From positions 1 to 64,000 of the IMG/VR virus record IMGVR_UViG_3300025418_001265: a stretch of DNA of 64,000 bases; one strand, written 5' to 3'. How positions within the stretch are numbered: the first letter of the stretch is position 1; the number at the start of each line of letters is the position of its first letter. The notes beneath the pieces are model-generated. The model ran no database searches, was not told the DNA's origin, and saw only the letters and a program-made list of their open reading frames with translations. This stretch comes from a virus. Shown here in pieces: positions 52,956 to 61,748 of this stretch. Both the position numbers and the translations under genes were made by a program.

Positions 52956-55900
52956 TTAAACTAAATTCCACACACCATTAATGTATATTACTGAAACCGT
53001 TTCAAACGGAGATGTAATTTGATCAAAAGTAGCACCGTCAATTAAATCCGGCGGGGTAGCGGATATTGTTATCGCAAACGTTGTATTATTAGCGTATCCA
53101 AGCATATCTTTAATTGTAAACGTCTTGCCTGGAGTACCGACTGGCAATACAACTGTTGAAGTACCACTATACCTTACACCAATAAAGTAATCTTGTGCAG
53201 AGGCAGCATAATAATTGTTTGTTATTTGAACTGCTGGCACTGTTGAGTTTAGAGCAGAATCGCTCGTGTTTAATATACCTCGTTCATTAACAACCACACC
53301 AACGTTTGAAGTAATGGCACGCATTACTGGTTTGGATACTGTTCCAAACGCACTTGGAGAATATGTCGCTAAGGCACCTGCAACAACTTCACTTAAGAAA
53401 TAACATTCGCCTGGATTTAATGTAACGGTATTATCAAATGTAATTAAACCATTATATACTACGTAAAAGTTGTAAGGTGTAGCAGATTGTACAATACCGG
53501 TTGCTTCGGCATTAACAACATTATTAGCCTGAGCTAAGAACCAGCCGCTTGAACCATTATCAAGTCTTACTACCTGGCCAGCACTAAAAGTATTGCTATA
53601 TGTTATTAGTTGACTGGAAATATTAACAGGTGAACCACTATAACCGCTAAAGCCAGAATAGCCTGACCAACCAGATTCACCGGAATAACCTACAGCACCG
53701 CTAAAGCCAGAATAGCCTGACCAACCGCTTATACCGCTGTAGCCATCTAAACCGCTATAACCAGAAATACCGGAAGCACCTGAAAAACCGCTATAGCCAG
53801 AATAACCTGTTATACCGCTAAAACCAGAAGTGCCTGAGGTACCACTAAAACCAGAGGTACCGGAGTCGCCTTTTACTTGGCCAACATTAGTCCAAACACC
53901 GCCTGCATATACCCATAAATCACCAGATGTTTCATCGATAACCCCGTTACCGTCAACTGCTAAAGGGAAAGCTGCACTTAATGTTACTTGTGGGTCGTTA
54001 GGCGGGTTAACATATGCATTAGGTACTGTACCAATAATAGTAACTGAGGAACCATTAACACCTGAATAACCAGATATACCTACGTCGCCTTGTGCACCTT
54101 GCGCGCCGACATCTCCCTGTGCGCCTTGAGCGCCCTGGAAGCCTTGATCTCCTTGCGCACCTTGTGGACCAATGTCACCTTGGAAGCCTTGTGGACCAAA
54201 ATCTCCCTGAGCGCCTTGTGGTCCGAAATCGCCTTGTGCACCTTGATAACCTTGAAAACCTTGAGGTCCTGTGTCACCTTGCGCGCCTTGAGGTCCTACA
54301 TCGCCTTGGGAACCTTGTGCACCTCGTGGACCGAAACCTGAATAACCAGATACACCGGAACCACTAAAACCACTATAACCAGATGTACCTGTAAAACCGC
54401 TATAACCAGAAATACCAGAATCTCCACTAAAGCCTGAAATGCCGCTAAAGCCGGAATAACCTGACTCACCGGAATAACCGCTTATACCAGAATAACCACT
54501 ATAGCCGGAAATGCCACTATTGCCAGACCAGCCCGATATACCAGAATAACCAGATACACCAGTATAACCGCTTATACCTGAAAAACCAGATATACCACTA
54601 TAACCAGAGTAACCAGAAATACCTGAATAACCGCTAGCGCCTGTATAACCGCTTATACCAGTATAACCGCTGTAGCCTGAAATACCAGACCAGCCAGATT
54701 CACCACTAAAGCCTGAATAACCGCTTAAACCAGAATAACCTGATATACCACTAAAGCCAGAGTAGCCCGATGTACCAGTAAAACCTGAATAGCCCGAAAT
54801 ACCGCTAAAGCCTGATATACCACTTGCACCACTGTAACCCGAGATACCAGAAAAACCGCTATAACCAGAAATACCTGTAAAGCCTGATACACCGCTAAAG
54901 CCAGAATAGCCCGATGTACCAGTAAAGCCTGAATAACCGCTTATACCTGTATAACCACTAATACCAGAGAAACCTGAAATACCGGTATAGCCGCTTATGC
55001 CGCTAGCACCGGAATAGCCTGAAGTACCTTGTGCACCAGACCAACCAGAGGTACCAGAGTCACCTTTTATTTGACCAACATCAGTCCAAGTTGTGCCGCT
55101 ATATACCCATAAATTACCAGTAGTTTCGTCTATAACACCATTACCAGCTACTGCACCAGGAAATGCTGCATTTAAAGTAGCTTGTGGGTTACCGCCAACA
55201 GTTGGTACCGTACCAATAATAGTAACTGAAGTACCGTTTTTACCAGAGTAACCTGATGTACCTACATAACCACTATAACCAGAAATACCTGTAAAACCAC
55301 TTATACCACTAAAACCAGATATACCGGTGTAGCCTGAAATACCACTAAAGCCGCTATAACCTGAAATACCAGTATAACCACTTATACCGCTGAAACCAGA
55401 TATACCTGTATAACCGCTAATGCCTGTAAAGCCTGAGTAACCAGATGTACCAGAATAACCTGATATACCAGTATAACCAGATGTACCCGTAAAGCCTGAA
55501 TAACCGCTTATACCAGTAAAACCGCTAATGCCACTAAAACCAGATATACCACTAAAGCCAGAGTAACCAGAAATACCACTAAAGCCAGATATACCACTAT
55601 AGCCGGTGTAACCACTAATACCGGTGTAACCGCTCGCACCAGAGTAACCGCTAATACCAGTGAAGCCGGAATAACCACTAAAGCCTGAATAACCTGAAGT
55701 ACCTGTAAAACCACTATAACCGGAAATACCAGAATCTCCACTAAAGCCGCTAATACCTGAGAAACCAGAATAGCTACTATAACCGGAATAACCACTTATA
55801 CCGCTAAAACCAGAAGCACCGGAATAGCCAGATACACCAGAACCACTAAAACCGGAATAACCTGAAATACCGCTATAACCTATATAACCAGAGTAACCAC

Positions 55901-57035
55901 TAAAACCTGTGAAACCGCTAATACCAGAATAACCAATTGGACCGCTATAACCTGAAATACCAGAGAAACCAGAATAACCAGAAGTACCTATACCACTGAA
56001 ACCAGAATAACCTGAAGTACCAGAAGCACCGTCTTTACCAAAAGGTAGGTTAGTTACTATTCTACTATAGTGCTCGGTACCGAGATAATAATATGCAACG
56101 TTTACACCACCACCAGCATTCGGATCAGACATATCAGTTGTCTGAGCATAAATGTCAATCTTAATTCTATCGTTAACATCTAATGGTATAGGTTCACTAA
56201 TATAATACTGTGTTCTACTAAACAGTATTTGTGCACCATAGGTTCTAGTTAATGGATCGCTAGTTACCGAAAATAATTGAGTAGCTGTAACATTATCAGC
56301 AGACAATTTGCTTACTACATATGTTAAATATGTATTTGCTGAAGCGCCTGGACCATAACAGCTATAATACGAATCAAAGTACCAACTACCTGAGTCAATT
56401 AATGACCTACCAGGAAAACCAGAAAGGGTAATTGTTTTGGTAATTGGTACTGGGTTTAATGGCTGATTAAAAAACCCTGAATCGTCTTCTGTTTCGTCTC
56501 CTATTTCTCCAGTAGGTTCAGAAAGTACTACATAACCAGGAAATTCAGAAGGTATATTAGTAGGGTAAAGAACTAAACCGATAACCGATTGACCAGAATA
56601 ACCAGACTCCCCACTATAACCAGATAAACCAGAATCCCCACTAAAACCGCTTATACCTGACGCGCCAGATGTACCGCTAAAACCAGAATAACCAGAAATA
56701 CCTGTATCGCCGGAATAACCACTAATGCCGCTAAAACCAGATTGACCATCAATACCAGAATAACCAGAATAACCTGAAGCAGCTGCAATACCAGGTAAAC
56801 CAGAGTAACCAGACATACCGGTTGCACCACTATAACCAGATTGTCCTTGAGGGCCTACATCACCTTGCGCACCTTGAGGTCCTTGAGCGGATACAGCAGA
56901 AACTGCAACTGAATACGTAGAAAATGTACCGTCTGGGTTTTGTTGTTCAAGAAACAGCAGATCCTGAGGAAGTATCACGCCTGCTGCTGACAGCTCGTGT
57001 GGATAGACTATTGACGGGTAACTAGTATCAGCCAT
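52956..57035 (-). CDS. Largest triplet-repeat fibre
   Basis: 1359 residues. Four Gly-X-Y blocks at about 52-148, 335-597, 655-995 and 1052-1133 alternate with other domains. Most are of the GYS/GFS/GIS type; a part near 920-990 changes to GPQGAQGDVGPQG, classical collagen-like. A 55-residue module (GTSVTIIGTVP, GVIDET, GNLWVY, VGQIKGDSG) occurs twice. A jelly-roll-like domain sits at about 150-330. The C-terminus has the NSFSAGQ module and a beta ending similar to 49668-52898, but no S74. It is a virion fibre. The N-terminus (SYPSIVYPHELSAAGVILPQDLLF) may attach to the baseplate. ACTAAGTA lies seven bases before the ATG. Confidence 0.85.
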   Translation of the reverse strand: MADTSYPSIVYPHELSAAGVILPQDLLFLEQQNPDGTFSTYSVAVSAVSAQGPQGAQGDVGPQGQSGYSGATGMSGYSGLPGIAAASGYSGYSGIDGQSGFSGISGYSGDTGISGYSGFSGTSGASGISGFSGDSGLSGYSGESGYSGQSVIGLVLYPTNIPSEFPGYVVLSEPTGEIGDETEDDSGFFNQPLNPVPITKTITLSGFPGRSLIDSGSWYFDSYYSCYGPGASANTYLTYVVSKLSADNVTATQLFSVTSDPLTRTYGAQILFSRTQYYISEPIPLDVNDRIKIDIYAQTTDMSDPNAGGGVNVAYYYLGTEHYSRIVTNLPFGKDGASGTSGYSGFSGIGTSGYSGFSGISGYSGPIGYSGISGFTGFSGYSGYIGYSGISGYSGFSGSGVSGYSGASGFSGISGYSGYSSYSGFSGISGFSGDSGISGYSGFTGTSGYSGFSGYSGFTGISGYSGASGYTGISGYTGYSGISGFSGISGYSGFSGISGFSGISGFTGISGYSGFTGTSGYTGISGYSGTSGYSGFTGISGYTGISGFSGISGYTGISGYSGFSGISGYTGISGFSGISGFTGISGYSGYVGTSGYSGKNGTSVTIIGTVPTVGGNPQATLNAAFPGAVAGNGVIDETTGNLWVYSGTTWTDVGQIKGDSGTSGWSGAQGTSGYSGASGISGYTGISGFSGISGYTGISGYSGFTGTSGYSGFSGVSGFTGISGYSGFSGISGYSGASGISGFSGISGYSGFTGTSGYSGFSGISGYSGLSGYSGFSGESGWSGISGYSGYTGISGYTGASGYSGISGYSGYSGISGFSGISGYTGVSGYSGISGWSGNSGISGYSGYSGISGYSGESGYSGFSGISGFSGDSGISGYSGFTGTSGYSGFSGSGVSGYSGFGPRGAQGSQGDVGPQGAQGDTGPQGFQGYQGAQGDFGPQGAQGDFGPQGFQGDIGPQGAQGDQGFQGAQGAQGDVGAQGAQGDVGISGYSGVNGSSVTIIGTVPNAYVNPPNDPQVTLSAAFPLAVDGNGVIDETSGDLWVYAGGVWTNVGQVKGDSGTSGFSGTSGTSGFSGITGYSGYSGFSGASGISGYSGLDGYSGISGWSGYSGFSGAVGYSGESGWSGYSGFSGYSGSPVNISSQLITYSNTFSAGQVVRLDNGSSGWFLAQANNVVNAEATGIVQSATPYNFYVVYNGLITFDNTVTLNPGECYFLSEVVAGALATYSPSAFGTVSKPVMRAITSNVGVVVNERGILNTSDSALNSTVPAVQITNNYYAASAQDYFIGVRYSGTSTVVLPVGTPGKTFTIKDMLGYANNTTFAITISATPPDLIDGATFDQITSPFETVSVIYINGVWNLV
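53635..56880 (-). repeat. Four Gly-X-Y repeat blocks of 52956-57035
   Basis: Blocks at about 53635-53880, 54050-55070, 55245-56030 and 56590-56880. The 54100-54330 part uses Gln/Ala/Pro triplets, the others aromatic/Ile plus Ser/Thr. Confidence 0.85.
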
Positions 57036-57042
57036 ATTCTAT

Positions 57043-57050
57043 TACTTAGT
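57043..57050 (-). promoter_or_regulatory. Late-promoter-like box ACTAAGTA
   Basis: Seven bases before the ATG at 57035; overlaps the end of the neck-protein gene, minus strand. Confidence 0.4.
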
Positions 57051-58074
57051 TGTTAGGGCTGCGAAGTCCGAAATAACCTAGATTTACTCCATTAGTTTCT
57101 GCAGCTAGTGCACTAGCGGTAGGTGTATGCATACCACCACCAGCATATAGATTTACTAAAGTTATATTGCTATCGTAAGCACCATATACTCCTGTGTCTG
57201 GGTTACCGGTTACCCCGCTGTAACCGCTATAACTTAAATATCCAGATAATGGTGCGTTATGATTAGCTGTATAATCGTAAACATTATTTCTAGTGTATTT
57301 GTCAACGTTCTGAAAATAATTCTTTTCGTTTCTATTTTCAATAACTCTAGCATTATTATTACCATTAATTGTAGCAGCAAGAGGTACTGGGCCGGCAACT
57401 TTATTGTCGAATACTTGTTGGCTGAGATTTTCTCTAGGAGATTGTGGTTCGTAGGTATAATCAAAGCGCTTACCTCTTACCATCCATATATAATGACCGA
57501 GTAATTGATTGTTTTGCCCTGAACCAGATTGATCTACACGTTCTGTTATTTCATATATCTGTCCAGATCTACCGTTTGGACGGGTAGTACCATATTCATA
57601 TAACTCTATAAGATCACCTGCTTTAGGTTCAAATGTATATCTACTTGCAACTGAACTTAATGCAGAACTTGACATAGTACTTGTAAATGTTTTAATAGCA
57701 ACAATAGCTGTAAGATCTGCTGTACCTTGTATACCGAATTTACTTAATATAATACTGTCATTATTAAGAGTTACTGCCATTACAATTGGTATGGGTGGTA
57801 AATACCCAGCTAAAGGCTGTTCACCATAGAAAAAGTCGTGACCGGAAAGAGTGTATTGATTAACGTAATAATTTACGTTCATTCCGTATTGGTTTATTTG
57901 TTCAGCCCACCAATTATTAAATAGTTGGATTTGACTAGCATTATTTGTAACATCTAAATAACGTATTGGTCCGATCGCGCACTCATAACCCCCGGGTACG
58001 TTTGTACCAACTGGATATGCTGTTCCTGGTGCAATATATGGACCGGTATCTACACAATACTGAGCTATTGACAT
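57046..58074 (-). CDS. T4 gp14-like neck (head completion) protein
   Basis: 342 residues from the ATG at 58074. The order of blocks follows T4 gp14: a Tyr-rich N-terminus, NQYGMNVNYYVNQYT then FFYGE (residue 85), SKFGIQ with a hydrophobic run AIVAIKTF, then FEPKAGDLIELYEYG and GQIYEITERV. In T4 this protein closes the filled head at the neck. The C-terminal third (SYSGYSGVTG, AAGGGM-like Gly-rich text) is less alike. An upstream start at 58176 would add a hydrophobic stretch (LFILLIVILFSIMLI) and run into the divergent gene; the TGTAAATA box five bases before 58074 supports the shorter form. Identification rests on motif order, without a search. Confidence 0.65.
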   Translation of the reverse strand: MSIAQYCVDTGPYIAPGTAYPVGTNVPGGYECAIGPIRYLDVTNNASQIQLFNNWWAEQINQYGMNVNYYVNQYTLSGHDFFYGEQPLAGYLPPIPIVMAVTLNNDSIILSKFGIQGTADLTAIVAIKTFTSTMSSSALSSVASRYTFEPKAGDLIELYEYGTTRPNGRSGQIYEITERVDQSGSGQNNQLLGHYIWMVRGKRFDYTYEPQSPRENLSQQVFDNKVAGPVPLAATINGNNNARVIENRNEKNYFQNVDKYTRNNVYDYTANHNAPLSGYLSYSGYSGVTGNPDTGVYGAYDSNITLVNLYAGGGMHTPTASALAAETNGVNLGYFGLRSPNN

Positions 58075-58079
58075 AAAAA

Positions 58080-58087
58080 TATTTACA
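58080..58087 (-). promoter_or_regulatory. Late promoter box TGTAAATA, leaderless spacing
   Basis: Five bases from the ATG at 58074, minus strand. Confidence 0.55.
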
Positions 58088-58113
58088 ATATCTATAGAAT
58101 TAATCAGCATTAT

Positions 58114-58121
58114 ACTAAATA
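58114..58121 (+). promoter_or_regulatory. Late-promoter-like box ACTAAATA
   Basis: Plus-strand ACTAAATA, eight bases before the ATG at 58130; back to back with 58080-58087. Confidence 0.5.
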
Positions 58122-58129
58122 ATATTACA

Positions 58130-59140
58130 ATGAGTAAGATAAAGAGTTTATCCGAGTTGGGTGATTTGTATGGCACGATTCAAGAATCTGCTGTCAACCA
58201 GCCTGCAATTGATATGGGCAATAATATGCCTGATATCCTTTTAACAGATGCTACACAATATGTACCAGCTGGAAAAGCCCCTAAAACAGGTTCTGCTTTC
58301 GGTAAAGAAGACGGTATTGAAGAAGTAGCTAAAGGCACGGGTCCAGAAGCTGCGGATAACTTTGATAAGAAACTTGCTAAAGAAGCTGATCTTACAAAAG
58401 CTGGTGAAGCTACAAAGGGTGTAGCTAAAGAAACTAAAAAGGAAACTAAAGAAAAGAGGGAAGCTCTTCCTGATAAAGAAGAAAAAGTAGAAGAGACTGT
58501 AGATTCTGCTTCGAAAACTCCTAAATATAAGAAACAACAATTTATTATGCCTAAATCAAAATTCCAACAATTGTATGAGGACGCAATGCAAAAAGGTCCT
58601 TTCGTTAAAGAAGAAGAAGAAATGGCTCCTATCGCCCCTGCAGCAGATGATACTAGTGCAGAGATCGATGCTGAACCAACTGGTACAGAAGAGAAGCCTT
58701 TGACCCACGAAGAGATTATCGAAATGCTTGAAAAAGCACTAGAAGCTCTTAAGAAGCACGCTGGTTATGAAGATACCCACGGTGGTAAAGACATCAGCGC
58801 TGGTGGAGAAGAAGAAACAGCTCATATGGAAGACTCTTCCGAAGAAGAAGAGGAAGAAGAAGAATCAGCAATGGAAGAAGCTGTTGATGCTGAAGATCTA
58901 GGTCACCCACTTGAAGGTGCTAAATCAGAAGAGCTCAAAGATGGTCACAAGATTCATAAAGTCGGTGGTTCAGGTGTAACTAAAGTTAAAGGCGCTGCTT
59001 CAGAGCAGGGCGCTAACTTTAAGAACGAGCCAGCTCCTAAGAAAGAAAAAGAATCAGCTCATCTTAAAGACGGACATAAACTTCACACAGTCGGTAGCTT
59101 AAAGCCAACTAAGGGTGAAGAAAATATGTTCACACAATAA
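58130..59140 (+). CDS. Acidic, low-complexity phage protein (possible prohead core component)
   Basis: 336 residues, extremely charged, with a run of eight Glu and many Lys/Glu stretches (KETKKETKEKREALPDKEEK). A helical centre (EEIIEMLEKALEALKKHAG) stands out. Near the C-terminus a motif occurs twice: LKDGHKIHKVGG and LKDGHKLHTVGS. No enzyme motif. Charge and disorder resemble internal head or prohead core proteins of T4-like phages, but its place beside the terminase gives only weak support. It is plus-strand, between two minus-strand genes, with its own late box and a strong terminator. Confidence 0.6.
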   Translation: MSKIKSLSELGDLYGTIQESAVNQPAIDMGNNMPDILLTDATQYVPAGKAPKTGSAFGKEDGIEEVAKGTGPEAADNFDKKLAKEADLTKAGEATKGVAKETKKETKEKREALPDKEEKVEETVDSASKTPKYKKQQFIMPKSKFQQLYEDAMQKGPFVKEEEEMAPIAPAADDTSAEIDAEPTGTEEKPLTHEEIIEMLEKALEALKKHAGYEDTHGGKDISAGGEEETAHMEDSSEEEEEEEESAMEEAVDAEDLGHPLEGAKSEELKDGHKIHKVGGSGVTKVKGAASEQGANFKNEPAPKKEKESAHLKDGHKLHTVGSLKPTKGEENMFTQ

Positions 59141-59178
59141 GTTTTTAGGCATAACTTAATTCGGAGTTAAATTCTCCT

Positions 59179-59205
59179 AAAACCCGCTGCAAAGCGGGTT
59201 TTTTT
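59179..59205 (+). terminator. Rho-independent terminator
   Basis: AACCCGCT, tetraloop GCAA, AGCGGGTT, then a T-run. Stem eight bases, extendable by two A-T pairs. It ends the 58130-59140 transcript at the convergent junction with the terminase gene. Confidence 0.9.
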
Positions 59206-60976
59206 ATCTTAGAAACCTGTTACCTAAGATACTTGGTACGGTTGTACCAGGATAACGCCATCCCTGTTCGTGTAATTCATCTAGGTCAGAGTTAACCTGA
59301 TCATTTGGTTTATTACCAATAAAGACAGGATTGTACGGTACTATGTTTTCTTCTTTTTCTGTACCAAACTTTCTATACATTTCAGATGGCTTTGGAAAAC
59401 TCACTACAAAAGGGTCCCAGTTGTTAGGTAACATTTTTAACGGTCTACCATTAGCATCTTGCTGAGTTACTTCATAGAATTGTTCTACTACTTTAGGTTC
59501 TAATATAAACATTGCCCATATAAGAGCTTCTACTCTATCGTCCAAATACTTATCTGATTGTTTCTTCCACACCCCGTTATCTTGACGTATGTATGTTTTA
59601 AATTCGTTTATAGTTTCCTTATCGTATAGTTTAACGCAGCGCAATACGTTCATCCAATAACGAAAATTGGACATTGAATTAAACTTACTATTAGTATGAG
59701 CGTAAACACCTAAGCGATTATCCTTTTCAGCTTTTTCAGTGAACGAACCCATACTTGGAGTATACTTTACTATATTAGGATATTGATGAGTATTAACTAA
59801 AGCATCTATAACAGATGCACCGCAATTATTGCGTTCAATTAGCAACGGTGGGTTACCCCATTGACCGGCTATTTCTAATAATTTCCCAGCAAAATTAAAC
59901 GGGTCTAGTTTATTATTAGCATATGTAGCGACCTGTTCTATGTTAGTTAAATCTGTTACATCTACTACCTGTATAACAGAGTTAGCTCTACCAATACCTT
60001 CTCCAACGTCAACACCTATACTATAGAAGTGTCCGTCGATATGATCTTTGTATATTTTAAATGTATTTTCATCATCTACAAACACAGGTTCCGGTGCATT
60101 AGCAGCGAGTTCATCTAACTGGTCTTTATCGAATATGTTTTCACCAGCCGCTCTAAACTCATTACCATATTCTTGATTAAAAGCTTCCACAGAACCTAGC
60201 GCTCTTGCAGTCATTTCTTTCCATTGTTCATCTCTACCAGGTACCTCCCACCAGTCTACTCTTTCACTATGCCAGCCGTTTTTATTTGCAACTGCATCTG
60301 TGTATGTGTTAAAAAATAAATTGCCTACACCGTTAGGGGTAGATAGCATAAAAATTTTTGATTTTTTAGAAGACGAAATAACAGGAAATACCGATTCCCA
60401 AAAGTCGTCCATAAACTCTGGTGGAATAAAGGCGGCTTCGTCTATGAGTAGACAATTAATAGACTCACCTCTGGCAGCATCAGATGTCGTAGTACTAATA
60501 CCAATTGAACTACCATTAGCTAGTACTAAGCCTGTTTTAGCATATTCTATTACACCAGGCTTCATATAATTGGGTAACATTTCATATGCTAAACGAATAC
60601 GTTTAAATATATTAATAGCAGTGCCTTCTTTATTAGCAATTAATAGTACTCGAAAATCGTCTTGGAAGCAAACCATCCACAAAGCAAATATAGTTAAAAT
60701 GGTAGTTTTACCAATTTGACGGCTTGCTAACACAACGTTAAATCTATTTTCTACTAGGGCTTTTAATATACGTTTTTGGTAAGGGTAAAGTTTAATTGGT
60801 TGTTTGCCTTCGTCTAGATTAACAATATAAAAGAAACGAGAGAAGTGTAATATAGATTTGCGAGCTCTTTCTAGATCTTCCACCATTTCTGGTGTCCAGT
60901 TAAATTGTGTTTCTGGAACAGGTAAGTTCTTATTACCTAAGTAGAACGTTGTCTGATCTTTTTTTGCCCGTGGCAT
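59204..60976 (-). CDS. Large terminase, T4 gp17 type
   Basis: 590 residues. The ATPase half has Walker A SRQIGKTT (85-92) and Walker B LLIDEAAF (176-183), with coupling motif STPNG (212-216). The C-terminal nuclease half has SIGVDVGEG (Asp323), a central LLIERNNCG (Glu381) and DDRVEALIWAMF near residue 493, an RNase H-type metal site. It pumps DNA into the prohead and cuts it. No separate small terminase subunit is visible in the window. The start ATG at 60976 lies five bases behind TATAAGTA. The gene runs away from the tail tube and sheath genes, unlike T4. Confidence 0.95.
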   Translation of the reverse strand: MPRAKKDQTTFYLGNKNLPVPETQFNWTPEMVEDLERARKSILHFSRFFYIVNLDEGKQPIKLYPYQKRILKALVENRFNVVLASRQIGKTTILTIFALWMVCFQDDFRVLLIANKEGTAINIFKRIRLAYEMLPNYMKPGVIEYAKTGLVLANGSSIGISTTTSDAARGESINCLLIDEAAFIPPEFMDDFWESVFPVISSSKKSKIFMLSTPNGVGNLFFNTYTDAVANKNGWHSERVDWWEVPGRDEQWKEMTARALGSVEAFNQEYGNEFRAAGENIFDKDQLDELAANAPEPVFVDDENTFKIYKDHIDGHFYSIGVDVGEGIGRANSVIQVVDVTDLTNIEQVATYANNKLDPFNFAGKLLEIAGQWGNPPLLIERNNCGASVIDALVNTHQYPNIVKYTPSMGSFTEKAEKDNRLGVYAHTNSKFNSMSNFRYWMNVLRCVKLYDKETINEFKTYIRQDNGVWKKQSDKYLDDRVEALIWAMFILEPKVVEQFYEVTQQDANGRPLKMLPNNWDPFVVSFPKPSEMYRKFGTEKEENIVPYNPVFIGNKPNDQVNSDLDELHEQGWRYPGTTVPSILGNRFLR

Positions 60977-60981
60977 ACTAA

Positions 60982-60989
60982 TACTTATA
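60982..60989 (-). promoter_or_regulatory. Late promoter box TATAAGTA, leaderless spacing
   Basis: Five bases before the terminase ATG at 60976, minus strand. Divergent with 61010-61017. Confidence 0.55.
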
Positions 60990-61009
60990 TGGATATTTTA
61001 TAAATCCAA

Positions 61010-61017
61010 TATAAATC
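61010..61017 (+). promoter_or_regulatory. Late-promoter-like box TATAAATC
   Basis: Plus strand, six bases before the ATG at 61024. Confidence 0.5.
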
Positions 61018-61023
61018 ACAGTG

Positions 61024-61719
61024 ATGAATGGCTTATCACTTACCGGAAACAAGTTTAACACTGAAGGTTATTGGCGTACGCCTTTATTAAATTATATTGA
61101 TATTAGGTTTACACACGGCCCTAATCCAGTTTATCCTGGGCCAGAGTTCTTAGAATTATTTGATCAAGAAGGGTACGTAATAACGAGACTAGAGCAAAAC
61201 TATGCGGAAGTTAATGGTACCCAGCTAGACTTACATTATAAAGATCAGCATTGTATAAAGAGAAAATGGATGGTACAGGATGAAGCGTATATTAAAAAAG
61301 AAGGCGTATTTACCGGGGCTTGTCTTAACCATAGTCTATTTCTTGAACGTAGAGGCTTTGCTGATAAAGCTTTAGAACAACTTAAAGAGTGGGCTGTATG
61401 GAACACTCAAATGTATAAGCTTATTAATTTAAAACCAAAATGGGGTATAGACTTTTCAATAGACTACACTGATAAAGAAGGTAACGCTATTGAAGTAATA
61501 CATTACGAGCACGATGAGTTTAGCCTTGATGCTATAGAAGAACGTAGAAATGAAGTAGAAGGTAAGTTTTTAAACACGGATTGGAATGATTTTGCTATTG
61601 AAATCTTAAAACGAAAAGACGAATGGATAAATCTAGATTTATTTGCACAAGGTGACTGGAAGTGTGCGTATTTAGGCATAAAAACAGACAGTCAGAAAAT
61701 GATATCCTGGGCAGTTTAA
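61024..61719 (+). CDS. Hypothetical 231-residue protein
   Basis: No family recognised. Soluble, aromatic-rich alpha/beta protein: GYWRTPLLNYIDIRFTHGP, NYAEVNGTQLDLHYKDQHC, then a helical middle (RRGFADKALEQLKEWAVWN) and a final GDWKCAYLGIKTDSQKM. GTG at 61021 and ATG at 61024 are both possible; ATG fits the spacing to the late box. It lies between the terminase and tail genes, so it may be a morphogenesis protein. The function is unknown. Confidence 0.6.
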   Translation: MNGLSLTGNKFNTEGYWRTPLLNYIDIRFTHGPNPVYPGPEFLELFDQEGYVITRLEQNYAEVNGTQLDLHYKDQHCIKRKWMVQDEAYIKKEGVFTGACLNHSLFLERRGFADKALEQLKEWAVWNTQMYKLINLKPKWGIDFSIDYTDKEGNAIEVIHYEHDEFSLDAIEERRNEVEGKFLNTDWNDFAIEILKRKDEWINLDLFAQGDWKCAYLGIKTDSQKMISWAV

Positions 61720-61730
61720 GTTGATTATTA

Positions 61731-61738
61731 TGTAAATA
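61731..61738 (+). promoter_or_regulatory. Late promoter box TGTAAATA
   Basis: Plus strand, ten bases before the ATG at 61749. Confidence 0.5.
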
Positions 61739-61748
61739 TCTACATAGT

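Noticed and set aside
49668-57035. Long open frames on both strands antisense to the triplet-repeat genes (for example around 48830-49132, 54080-54367, 55508-55795)
   Set aside because: They arise because Gly/Ser/Ala-rich repeats lack stop-like triplets in other frames. They give runs of Val/Leu/Gln/Ser without start signals and vanish at the edges of the repeats.
57046-58176. Longer form of the neck protein with a hydrophobic N-terminus (start at 58176)
   Set aside because: It would overlap the divergent gene at 58130 and its promoter. The late box five bases before 58074 and the gp14-like start of the shorter form are better.
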